Origin: Streptomyces acidicola
GTDB taxonomy: Bacteria > Actinomycetota > Actinomycetes > Streptomycetales > Streptomycetaceae
Reading direction: 5' to 3'
Length of the DNA: 51,541 nucleotides
Assembly (NCBI RefSeq): GCF_009377235.1
Contig: NZ_VMNX01000039.1
Coordinates: 1 to 51,541 of the forward strand
This document shows positions 25,932-33,873 of the stretch, piece after piece (the first letter of the stretch is position 1; every line of letters begins with the position of its first letter). The notes beneath the pieces were generated by a model. It was not told where the DNA came from and ran no database searches. It was given only the letters and a program-made list of their open reading frames with translations. Position numbers and translations under genes: made by a program.

Positions 25932-26723
25932 TCAGATGAAGTTCAGCGCCGCCGCGCAGCCCACTCCACCGAGAAGCATGAACACCGGCATCAGCACCTT
26001 CAGCTCGACCCAGCTTCCGGCACGGAACCGCATGGCCTTCGGCGGGCCCACGGGGTACCAGCGCTTGCGGCCCACGGGTATGGGCCACAGGATCGGGCAG
26101 CCGGAGATCGTCAGCGCGTCCCCGAGATCGTGCACCAGGGCGCCGAGGAGGATGGGCAGCCCGAGCCACAGGTACTCCTGACCCGGCTCGGTGAACAGCC
26201 AGTCCGCCCCGCTGCCCGGCTGGTCGAGTATGTCCGCGAGGATCCAGGCGCTGGTGGCGGCCAGCAGCCACACCAGGACGTCGCTGCTCGGCCGGGCCGC
26301 ACGCCACAGCAGCCCTTCGATGGCGAGCACCATGTGCACGAAGAGGATGGCCAGCACCGCCCACCGGCCCCCGGCCATCGCGGCGACGGCGAAGCCCGCA
26401 CCGATCAGCACCGCCCACAGCCAGGTGTGCGTCAACGTCCGGTGCCCGCCGGTGCGACGCGGGTCGCCCGGCTTCCTCGTCGCCTTGTAGACGGCGTACG
26501 AGAGCTTGTCGACGATCTCGCACAGCCAGCGCGAGACAGGACCGAAGGACCGCGAGATGGTGGCCGCCTTGTGGTCCAGGTCCGGGGCGAGCGCCGCCCC
26601 GGCACAGACCAGCGAGCCGACCAGGAGGACCGGCCAGGGCATCGTGTGCCCTGCCGCTGCGGCGGCCGCCCCGACTCCGAGCCAGGCCGCGGCCCCCGAC
26701 AGTGAGTGTGCTGGTCCCATCAT
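25932..26723 (-). CDS. YdjM-like metal-dependent hydrolase, membrane-embedded
   Basis: The 263-residue membrane protein opens MMGPAHSLSGAAAWLG, then LAPDLDHKAATISRSFGPVS and HRTLTHTW, and later GALVHDLGDALTISGCPILW. These His and Asp residues (PDLDH, GGHRTLTH, HDLGD) are the metal site of the YdjM/LexA-regulated membrane-bound hydrolase family. About five membrane segments are visible. The substrate is unknown. ATG 26741 is an alternative start; 26723 gives the family's usual beginning. It is convergent with rpmE2 and divergent from the helicase gene. Confidence 0.8.
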   Translation of the reverse strand: MMGPAHSLSGAAAWLGVGAAAAAAGHTMPWPVLLVGSLVCAGAALAPDLDHKAATISRSFGPVSRWLCEIVDKLSYAVYKATRKPGDPRRTGGHRTLTHTWLWAVLIGAGFAVAAMAGGRWAVLAILFVHMVLAIEGLLWRAARPSSDVLVWLLAATSAWILADILDQPGSGADWLFTEPGQEYLWLGLPILLGALVHDLGDALTISGCPILWPIPVGRKRWYPVGPPKAMRFRAGSWVELKVLMPVFMLLGGVGCAAALNFI

Positions 26724-26868
26724 GGCCGCATCCCGCCCCATTCCTGTTGTGCCGCTGCCCAGTTGTCAGTGTGCTCTGACGCTTCGTCGGCGCCACAGCG
26801 TAGCGTTGATGATCTTTGCACTCGCAGCCGATTCCCCCATCGGGCGGGACGGCAGGCAAGATGGGTGC

Positions 26869-29382
26869 GTGACCCTCATCGATCAGCTGCCGCAGACCGC
26901 CGACCCCGACGCCTTGTTCGACGCCTTCGAGTCGTGGGCCCAGGAGCGCGGTCTCACCCTCTATCCGCACCAGGAGGAGGCGCTGATCGAGGTGGTCTCC
27001 GGGGCCAACGTGATCGTGTCGACGCCCACCGGTTCCGGCAAGAGCATGATCGCCGCGGGTGCCCACTTCGCGGCGCTCGCCCGGGACGAGGTCACCTTCT
27101 ACACGGCGCCGATCAAGGCTCTGGTCTCGGAGAAGTTCTTCGAGCTGTGCAAGCTCTTCGGCACCGAGAACGTCGGCATGCTGACCGGCGACGCCTCCGT
27201 GAACGCGGACGCGCCCGTCATCTGCTGCACCGCCGAGGTGCTCGCGTCGATCGCCCTGCGCGACGGCAAGGACGCCGACGTCGGCCAGGTCGTGATGGAC
27301 GAGTTCCACTTCTACGCGGAAGGCGACCGCGGCTGGGCCTGGCAGATCCCGATCCTTGAGCTGCCGCAGGCGCAGTTCATCCTGATGTCGGCGACGCTCG
27401 GCGACGTCTCGATGTTCGAGAAGGACCTCACCCGCCGCACCGGCCGCCCCACCTCGGTGGTCCGCTCGGCGACCCGGCCCGTCCCCCTCTCCTACGAGTA
27501 TCAGCTCACCCCGCTCACGGAGACGCTCACGGAGTTGCTGGAGACCAAACAGGCTCCCGTCTACATCGTGCACTTCACCCAGGCGCAGGCCGTGGAGCGG
27601 GCGCAGGCGCTGATGAGCATCAACATGTGCTCGCGGGAGGAGAAGGACGAGATCGCCGAACTGATCGGCAACTTCCGCTTCACCACCAAGTTCGGCCGCA
27701 ACCTGTCGCGATACGTAAGGCACGGCATCGGTGTGCACCACGCCGGCATGCTGCCCAAGTACCGGCGCCTGGTGGAGAAACTGGCCCAGGCCGGTCTGCT
27801 GAAGGTCATCTGCGGCACGGACACCCTCGGCGTCGGCGTCAACGTACCCATCCGCACGGTGCTGTTCACCGCCCTGACCAAGTACGACGGCAACCGGGTA
27901 CGGACCCTCCGTGCCCGGGAGTTCCACCAGATCGCGGGGCGGGCCGGGCGCGCCGGCTTCGACACGGCTGGCTTCGTGGTGGCCCAGGCTCCCGAGCACG
28001 TCATCGAGAACGAGAAGGCGCTCGCCAAGGCCGGCGACGACCCCAAGAAGCGCCGCAAGGTGGTCCGCAAGAAGGCGCCCGAGGGCTTCGTCGGCTGGAC
28101 GGAGAACACCTTCGAGAAGCTCATCGCCTCCGAGCCGGAACCCCTCACGTCCCGCTTCCGGGTCACGCACACGATGCTGCTGTCGGTCATCGCGCGCCCG
28201 GGCAACGCCTTCGAAGCGATGCGGCGGCTTCTGGAGGACAACCACGAGCCGCGCAAGCAGCAGCTGCGGCACATCCGGCGTGCCATCGCCATCTACCGCT
28301 CCCTCCTCGACGGCGGAATCGTGGAGAAGCTCGACGAGCCGGACGCCACCGGCCGAATCGTCCGTCTGACGGTCGATCTCCAGCAGGACTTCGCGCTCAA
28401 TCAGCCGCTGTCGACGTTCGCCCTCGCCGCTTTCGAGCTGCTGGACCCCGAGTCCCCTTCGTACGCCCTCGACATGGTGTCCGTGGTCGAGTCCACCCTG
28501 GACGATCCCCGGCAGATCCTCGCCGCCCAGCAGAACAAGGCGCGCGGCGAGGCCGTGGCCGCGATGAAGGCGGACGGCGTCGAGTACGAGGAGCGCATGG
28601 AGCGGCTCCAGGACGTGTCGTACCCCAAGCCGCTGGAGGAGATCCTCTTCCATGCGTACAACACGTACCGCAAGAGCCACCCCTGGGTGGGCGACCATCC
28701 GCTGTCACCGAAGTCCATCATCCGCGACATGTACGAACGGGCGCTGTCCTTCACCGAGTTCGTGTCCTTCTACGAGCTCGCCCGCACCGAGGGCATCGTG
28801 CTGCGCTACCTGGCCAGTGCCTACAAGACCCTCGACCACACCGTCCCCGACGACCTCAAGTCGGACGACCTGGAGGACCTGATCGCCTGGCTCGGTGAGA
28901 TGGTGCGCCAGGTCGACTCCAGCCTCCTCGACGAGTGGGAGCAGCTCGCCAACCCGGAGGAGATGACCGCCGAGGAGGCCCAGGAGAAGGCCGACCAGGT
29001 CAAGCCCGTCACCGCCAACGCGCGCGCCTTCCGAGTCCTCGTCCGCAACGCCATGTTCCGCCGCGTGGAACTCGCCGCCCTCGACCAGATCGACGCACTC
29101 GGCGAGATGGACGCGGAGGCCGGCTGGGACGCCGAGCGGTGGGGCGAGGCGATGGACAAGTACTGGGACGAGTACGAGGAGCTGGGCACCGGCCCGGACG
29201 CACGTGGTCCCCGGCTGCTGATGATCGAGGAGGAGCCGCAGAACGGGCTGTGGCGGGTCCGCCAGACCTTCGCCGACCCGGGCGGCGATCATGACTGGGG
29301 CATCAGCGCGGAGGTCGACCTCACGGCCTCCGACGCCGAGGGACGCGCAGTCGTCAAGGTCACCGACGTCGGTCAGCTGTGA
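26869..29382 (+). CDS. Ski2-like DEAD/DEAH-box helicase with DUF3516 tail
   Basis: The 837-residue protein has an N-terminal superfamily 2 helicase core: Walker A STPTGSGKSM (about 62-71), motif II VMDEFHFY, motif III MSATLGD, and motif VI HQIAGRAGRAGFD near 355. The rest, to residue 837, matches the DUF3516-type tail found with these helicases in actinobacteria. It probably unwinds RNA or remodels RNA-protein complexes, as eukaryotic Ski2 relatives do. The GTG start follows directly after an in-frame TGC; AAGATGGG nearby may be the ribosome site. The thioesterase gene follows after 19 nt. Confidence 0.88.
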   Translation: MTLIDQLPQTADPDALFDAFESWAQERGLTLYPHQEEALIEVVSGANVIVSTPTGSGKSMIAAGAHFAALARDEVTFYTAPIKALVSEKFFELCKLFGTENVGMLTGDASVNADAPVICCTAEVLASIALRDGKDADVGQVVMDEFHFYAEGDRGWAWQIPILELPQAQFILMSATLGDVSMFEKDLTRRTGRPTSVVRSATRPVPLSYEYQLTPLTETLTELLETKQAPVYIVHFTQAQAVERAQALMSINMCSREEKDEIAELIGNFRFTTKFGRNLSRYVRHGIGVHHAGMLPKYRRLVEKLAQAGLLKVICGTDTLGVGVNVPIRTVLFTALTKYDGNRVRTLRAREFHQIAGRAGRAGFDTAGFVVAQAPEHVIENEKALAKAGDDPKKRRKVVRKKAPEGFVGWTENTFEKLIASEPEPLTSRFRVTHTMLLSVIARPGNAFEAMRRLLEDNHEPRKQQLRHIRRAIAIYRSLLDGGIVEKLDEPDATGRIVRLTVDLQQDFALNQPLSTFALAAFELLDPESPSYALDMVSVVESTLDDPRQILAAQQNKARGEAVAAMKADGVEYEERMERLQDVSYPKPLEEILFHAYNTYRKSHPWVGDHPLSPKSIIRDMYERALSFTEFVSFYELARTEGIVLRYLASAYKTLDHTVPDDLKSDDLEDLIAWLGEMVRQVDSSLLDEWEQLANPEEMTAEEAQEKADQVKPVTANARAFRVLVRNAMFRRVELAALDQIDALGEMDAEAGWDAERWGEAMDKYWDEYEELGTGPDARGPRLLMIEEEPQNGLWRVRQTFADPGGDHDWGISAEVDLTASDAEGRAVVKVTDVGQL

Positions 29383-29401
29383 GCACGGGAGAATCCAGGA
29401 C

Positions 29402-30274
29402 ATGACGACCAACCCCGCCGAGAGCCTCGTCGACCTGCTCGACCTGGAGCAGATCGAGGTCAACATATTCCGCGGGCGCAGCCCACTGGAGTCCCTGCAG
29501 CGGGTCTTCGGCGGCCAGGTGGCCGGCCAGGCCCTCGTCGCCGCCGGGCGCACCACGGAGGGCGACCGGCCGGTGCACTCGCTGCACGCGTACTTCCTGC
29601 GTCCGGGCCGCCCGGGGGTGCCGATCGTGTACCAGGTCGAGCGGGTCCGGGACGGGCGGTCGTTCACCACCCGGCGGGTCACCGCCGTGCAGCAGGGCCG
29701 CACGATCTTCAATCTGACCGCCTCCTTTCACAAGCCCGAAGAGGGGAGCTTCGAGCACCAGCTGCCGCCGGCCCGTGAGGTGCCGGACCCCGAGTCGCTG
29801 CCGACAATCGCCGAGGAGATCAAGCAGCATCTGGGCGCGCTGCCCGAGCAGTTGGAGCGCATGGCACGGCGTCAGCCCTTCGACATCCGTTATGTGGACC
29901 GGCTGCGCTGGACCCAGGACGAGATCGAGAACGCCGAGCCGCGCAGTGCGGTGTGGATGCGGGCGGTCGGGCCGCTGGGCGACGACCCGCTGGTGCACAC
30001 CTGCGCCCTGACGTACGCAAGCGACATGACCCTCCTGGACGCGGTCCGCATCCCGGTGGAACCCCTTTGGGGTCCACGCGGTTTCGACATGGCGTCGCTG
30101 GACCACGCGATGTGGTTCCACCGGCCGTTCCGCGCGGACGAGTGGTTCCTGTACGACCAGGAGTCGCCGATCGCCGTGGGCGGCCGTGGCCTGGCCCGGG
30201 GCCGCATCTACAACCTCGAAGGGCAACTGATCGTGTCCGTGGTACAGGAGGGGCTGTTCCGGAAGCTGGGCTGA
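29402..30274 (+). CDS. tesB: Acyl-CoA thioesterase II
   Basis: A 290-residue double hot-dog thioesterase. The first half has RVFGGQVAGQALVAAGRT and VHSLHAYFLRPG; the second ends SLDHAMWFHRPFRADEWFLY and ARGRIYNLEGQLIVSVVQEG, with the Asp and Gln of the TesB active site. It hydrolyses acyl-CoA to free acid and CoA. It lies 19 nt behind the helicase gene and is probably co-transcribed with it. Confidence 0.92.
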   Translation: MTTNPAESLVDLLDLEQIEVNIFRGRSPLESLQRVFGGQVAGQALVAAGRTTEGDRPVHSLHAYFLRPGRPGVPIVYQVERVRDGRSFTTRRVTAVQQGRTIFNLTASFHKPEEGSFEHQLPPAREVPDPESLPTIAEEIKQHLGALPEQLERMARRQPFDIRYVDRLRWTQDEIENAEPRSAVWMRAVGPLGDDPLVHTCALTYASDMTLLDAVRIPVEPLWGPRGFDMASLDHAMWFHRPFRADEWFLYDQESPIAVGGRGLARGRIYNLEGQLIVSVVQEGLFRKLG

Positions 30275-30371
30275 CCTGGGGTTTTACCGACAGTCGACCG
30301 GCCCGCGTCACGTCGTGCGATGCTCCGCGGGCCCGTCGTTACGCCGTTCTTGTACGGCATCCCGGCACCGG

Positions 30372-30391
30372 CCACCCCGGCGCCGGGGTGG
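30372..30391. terminator. Palindromic hairpin between convergent genes
   Basis: CCACCCCGGCGCCGGGGTGG is a perfect 20-bp palindrome, able to fold into a hairpin with a 4-nt loop. It lies after tesB and before the end of the minus-strand ORF at 30436, so it may stop transcription from both sides. Confidence 0.55.
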
Positions 30392-30435
30392 GGTGGAGTG
30401 GAGCCAAGTCGACGCCCTGGTAGGGAGGTTGACGC

Positions 30436-30648
30436 TCAGACGAAGGGGACCCAGCCACAGTAGATGTGTCCCGCCGCGCCGTACTGCAGCAGCTCGTCGA
30501 GCCCTCGGTCGGGGTGGGGGTCCAAGGTGACGGCTTCCAGGTGCAGGCAGACGACGAACACCGGGCGCGGATCCGGTGTGGTGCCCGCGTCCATGGGGAG
30601 GGCGAAGAACCGGCTGGTCCCCGCATACGTGCTGCTGGCTCGGGACAC
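30436..30648 (-). CDS. Hypothetical protein, possibly 5'-truncated
   Basis: The 70-residue frame has normal codon use, and its sequence (PVFVVCLHLEAVTLDPHPDR, then LLQYGAAGHIYCGWVPFV) looks like the C-terminal part of a conserved soluble protein, though I cannot name the family. The only start is a GTG with no Shine-Dalgarno sequence. The frame stays open upstream to about 30810 without any start codon. The gene may have lost its beginning, or the start may lie in another frame. Confidence 0.45.
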   Translation of the reverse strand: MSRASSTYAGTSRFFALPMDAGTTPDPRPVFVVCLHLEAVTLDPHPDRGLDELLQYGAAGHIYCGWVPFV

Positions 30649-30818
30649 GGAAGCCGCAATTCGAACGAGGGGGCCTCTTCCGAGGGCACGCTGAGAGGCG
30701 GTCCGGGACCATATGGTGCAAGCTGCGAAGAGGAGGCGGCACCTCGCCGACAGGCGGCGGTGTGAGGATCGCGCCCCCTCAGCTTGCCTTGGGCGGGATG
30801 ACCCTGTGAAGGGCGGTC

Positions 30819-31652
30819 ATGAACGTGAGGGATCCGAACGCCGGGCGCACGGAAGCCGCGGATCACGGCGTTGCGGCGGCAGACGCCGGCGCCGCCGATG
30901 GCGATGCGCCATTGGCGGGATGTGCGGCGCTGGTGACCGGTGCGTCCAGCGGCATCGGTGCGGCCACCGCCTTGTCGCTGGCGCGACAGGGCGCCGCTGT
31001 GACAGTGGTCGCCCGGCGTACGGGGCGGTTGGAGGAACTGGCCACACTGATCCGTGAGCGGGGTGGCTCGTGCAGCGTTCTCACCGCTGACCTCGCAGAC
31101 GCAGTGCAGGCACGTCGGGCCGTCGAGGACGCCGTGGATCGCTTCGCGCGGTTGGACGTGCTCGTGAACAACGCCGGTTACGTGGCCATGGGCCCCGTCG
31201 AGGAGGGCAACCCCGCCGACTGGGAGCGGATGGTCAATCTGAACTTCAACGCCGTCCTGCACATGTCACAGACGGCTTTGCCCCACCTGCTCCGCGCGGC
31301 AGCGGACGGCCCCCGAGGGATCGCTGACCTTGTGAACGTCAGCTCGGTCGGAGGCCGGGTGGTGCGGAAGAACAATGGCATCTATTCGGCGACGAAGCAC
31401 GCGGTGGGGGCGTTCAGCGAGGCCCTGCGTCAGGAGGTGACCGGAAGGAGCATCCGGGTGGGGCTGATCGAACCGGGCATGACGGCGACGGAGATGGCGA
31501 CCGGCCCCGGCTCCGCTGCCGCCCGCGGCATACCGCAGAACGTTTGGCTGCGTGCCGAAGACGTTGCCCGTGCCATCACCTTCGTGATCACTCAGCCCGC
31601 GCACGTCGCGATCAACGAGATCATGGTGCGCCCTACGGCCCAGGAACACTGA
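30819..31652 (+). CDS. SDR family NAD(P)-dependent oxidoreductase
   Basis: The 277-residue short-chain dehydrogenase has a polar 30-residue lead and then TGASSGIGAATALSLARQGA (coenzyme site), DVLVNNAG, NVSSVGG with the active-site Ser and YSATKHA with Tyr and Lys. VARR after the second strand fits NADP preference. ATG 30819 is preceded by AAGGGCGG. Substrate unknown. It ends convergent with the nucleoside deaminase gene, 17 nt away, where a palindrome lies across the junction. Confidence 0.88.
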   Translation: MNVRDPNAGRTEAADHGVAAADAGAADGDAPLAGCAALVTGASSGIGAATALSLARQGAAVTVVARRTGRLEELATLIRERGGSCSVLTADLADAVQARRAVEDAVDRFARLDVLVNNAGYVAMGPVEEGNPADWERMVNLNFNAVLHMSQTALPHLLRAAADGPRGIADLVNVSSVGGRVVRKNNGIYSATKHAVGAFSEALRQEVTGRSIRVGLIEPGMTATEMATGPGSAAARGIPQNVWLRAEDVARAITFVITQPAHVAINEIMVRPTAQEH

Positions 31653-31655
31653 CCG

Positions 31656-31676
31656 ATATTGACCGTCGGTCAGTAT
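31656..31676. promoter_or_regulatory. TetR-type palindrome across a convergent gene junction
   Basis: TGACCGTCGGTCA is a perfect 13-bp inverted repeat (6-1-6) within a 21-bp near-palindrome (one mismatched pair). It resembles operators of TetR-family proteins. It overlaps the stop codon of the deaminase gene and follows the SDR stop by 3 nt, an unexpected place for an operator. Confidence 0.5.
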
Positions 31677-32236
31677 GGATGGTGGTTCGGCTTTTCCCTC
31701 CACGCCTGGTAGGCCTTGGCACCCAACTCCGGGTACATCTGCTGGATGGTTATGCTCCGCTGGTCGGAGGGCCGCTGGAAGTCGGCGTACTGGAAGTCGT
31801 CACTGAACCCGATCTCCTCGGTGGCTTTCCAGTCGCAGCTGTAGTAGACAGCGTCGATCCGCGCCCAGTAGATAGCGCTCATGCACATCGGACAGGGCGC
31901 TCCGCTGGTGTAGATCGAGCATCCCTGGAGCATGCGAGCACGCTCCGGCAAGATGTCCGGTGAGCCCTCGGGGCGAGGGACCAACTCCAGTGTGTACTCG
32001 TTCTGGCGCTCTTCGGAGACCGTTGGGGCATCGGGGTTGAGGAACTGAATCGCCTTGCGGATGGCCTCGACCTCGCCATGCGCGGTGGGGTCCGCCGTGA
32101 GCAGCACGCGGTTCTGTCCGCGAGCGATGATCTCACCGTCATGGGCAATCACCGCGCCGAAGGGGCCTCCCCAGCCGTTCTCCACAGATTCGGTGGCCAG
32201 TTGCGCCGCTTCGGCCAGGAATTCCTTTTGTCCCAT
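31670..32236 (-). CDS. Nucleoside deaminase (guanine/cytidine deaminase fold)
   Basis: The 188-residue zinc deaminase has AHGEVEAI (His ligand and catalytic Glu, about 52-59) and APCPMCMSAIYWARID (the two Cys ligands). GGPFGAVIAHDGEIIARGQN is typical of guanine deaminase and tRNA adenosine deaminase relatives. The long C-terminal tail (YADFQRPSDQRSITIQQMYP) is more like GuaD. GGAGG precedes ATG 32236. It is divergent from the ABM protein. Confidence 0.85.
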   Translation of the reverse strand: MGQKEFLAEAAQLATESVENGWGGPFGAVIAHDGEIIARGQNRVLLTADPTAHGEVEAIRKAIQFLNPDAPTVSEERQNEYTLELVPRPEGSPDILPERARMLQGCSIYTSGAPCPMCMSAIYWARIDAVYYSCDWKATEEIGFSDDFQYADFQRPSDQRSITIQQMYPELGAKAYQAWREKPNHHPY

Positions 32237-32299
32237 GTCAGCGCCTCCGATCGGACCTTACATTTGCGCCAAGTACCCCTTTTATCTAATATAAAAGGC
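32237..32299. promoter_or_regulatory. AT-rich divergent promoter region
   Basis: The 63-nt gap between the deaminase and the ABM gene has an unusually AT-rich core (TATCTAATATAAAA at about 32283-32296) in an otherwise GC-rich window. It may serve as the -10 region of one or both divergent genes. GGAGG for the deaminase is at the left side. Confidence 0.4.
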
Positions 32300-33268
32300 G
32301 TGAGTGCCCGTGCAACCCCTGGCTCCCACGACGACAGCGCGACCGTCGTGACCTCCCAGAAGGTCCGTCCGGGATGTGAAGACGACTACCGGCGGTGGCA
32401 GGATCGAACGAACGAGGTCGCAGGTGAATTCGCCGGGTTCGAGGACACGGAGCAATACCCGCCGACGTCCACCGAGGGAAATGAGTGGGTCGTTGTTTTT
32501 CGCTTCTCCCACCTGGATCAGCTGACCGCGTGGCTGGACTCCGATACGCGCCGCGAACTCCTCGAACAAGGCCGCGCCCTGTTCGAGGAGCCCCCCACAC
32601 AGGAAGTCCTCGCGGGTGGCACTCCGATCCATGACGCCGTCACTGCCGTGATCTCGCACGACGTGCGGCCTGACCAGGAGCGGGCGTTCATGAGTTGGCA
32701 GGAGAAGATCCTGACAGCCCAGCGGAAGTTCCCCGGCTTCATGGGCTCGGAGTTGTTCCGGCCCGTGAAGGGCGTCCAGGACAAGTGGGTCACCGCCTTC
32801 CGCTTCGACACCCGGCAACACCTGGACGAGTGGCTTGAATCCACCACACGCCGCAAGCTCCTCGACGAGGGGCGAGACGCCTTCGTCTCCTACGATGTGC
32901 GCAAGGTCGGCTCCGCGTTCGGCAGTTGGTTCCGCTTCGAGCAGGGTGCGGAAGAAGGTGTTCCGCCCAACTGGAAGCAGGCCATGTCAGTGGTGCTGGC
33001 CCTCTATCCCACCGTCGAGATCCTCAACCTCACGGTGGGCTCCCAGCTTGATGCTCTCGGCATGCCCGGATATCTCGCCCTGTTCATCTCGAACGTGTTG
33101 AGCGTGTCCATCCTGACCTGGCTGTTGATGCCGTTGGTGAACAGAGCTCTCGCCTTCTGGCTGATGCCCGGCCGGGCGCGATCCCTCCGCATTGATGTGG
33201 CAGGCGTTGCAGTGGTGGTGGTCTGCTGGCTGGCGTTCATCGTGATCTTCGGCCTGACCACCGGCTGA
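32300..33268 (+). CDS. Membrane protein with two antibiotic-biosynthesis-monooxygenase (ABM) domains
   Basis: The 322-residue protein has two tandem ABM-like domains. One begins TVVTSQKVRPGCEDDYRRWQ (about 14) and the other AVISHDVRPDQERAFMSWQE (about 115). Both end with a WxxxxxRRxLLxxG element (WLDSDTRRELLEQG and WLESTTRRKLLDEG), showing duplication. The C-terminal 100 residues contain about three hydrophobic segments (GYLALFISNVLSVSILTWLL and VAVVVVCWLAFIVIFGL). Single ABM plus membrane helices is a known arrangement (COG3224-like). Function is unknown, perhaps heme or quinone oxidation at the membrane. The GTG start lies just after AAAAGG. Confidence 0.75.
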   Translation: MSARATPGSHDDSATVVTSQKVRPGCEDDYRRWQDRTNEVAGEFAGFEDTEQYPPTSTEGNEWVVVFRFSHLDQLTAWLDSDTRRELLEQGRALFEEPPTQEVLAGGTPIHDAVTAVISHDVRPDQERAFMSWQEKILTAQRKFPGFMGSELFRPVKGVQDKWVTAFRFDTRQHLDEWLESTTRRKLLDEGRDAFVSYDVRKVGSAFGSWFRFEQGAEEGVPPNWKQAMSVVLALYPTVEILNLTVGSQLDALGMPGYLALFISNVLSVSILTWLLMPLVNRALAFWLMPGRARSLRIDVAGVAVVVVCWLAFIVIFGLTTG

Positions 33269-33873
33269 CGGTCGGCCCCGGGGAGGCTCCCATCATCTGC
33301 ACCACTTGTGGCCGACCCCTGCCGACCAGCAGAACCAGAACCTAACCAAGCACTATGAGGGACTGACCGGCGGATGACTGTCCGGCAGATCTTGCCAGGC
33401 CGTCGTTGCACACGGCAGCTCCCCAGCACTCGACGGTGCCGCTCTTCAACTTCTCGACAACCCCTCTGGCGCTGCGGCAAACTTCCCGTGATGACGCGAC
33501 GAACCGATGCACCTCCCTTCTTGAGGTGGTTGATTGTCTGCTCCACTTCGTTCCTGCGCTTGTAGTGGGTGACGCCCGGCGCACCGGAGTGAGGGCGTCG
33601 GCGACGGCCCACCTCGACGCGGCCACCGAGCGCGGGGCGCGCCTGAACCATGGGGGGCCGTCATCTCTGTCGCGCGGCAGCCGCGCGAGTGACTCCGTCG
33701 GCACTCCATGCCGGCCACAGCCCGTGCCCCCGACCGGGTGTGGATGTTGCCGAGGGTTCCCCGGCAGGTCCCTGACCCGTGACGCCATCGTCCCCGCACG
33801 GAACTTGGATGGTGGCCGAGCGCGGTGGCCGGCTTGCCGCAGGGCACCGCAGGAGCCGTACGTCAGGAGAGGC
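33269..33873. other. 605-nt gap with IS5-type relic
   Basis: No intact gene is supported. A transposase relic lies at 33490-33585 on the minus strand. The rest, including 33600-33870, has only short frames that match nothing recognised. Confidence 0.45.
33490..33585 (-). pseudogene. IS5-family transposase C-terminal relic
   Basis: The minus strand gives THYKRRNEVEQTINHLKKGG, matching the YKxRNxVExxxxxLKxxRG motif near the end of IS5-type transposases, where the Glu is the last catalytic acid. The flanking sequence has lost similarity and no intact element is present. Confidence 0.55.

Noticed and set aside
25822..28698. A 958-codon open frame on the minus strand opposite the helicase gene
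   Set aside because: It mirrors the codon structure of the real plus-strand helicase, has no domain motifs and includes repetitive charged stretches typical of antisense shadow frames in high-GC DNA.
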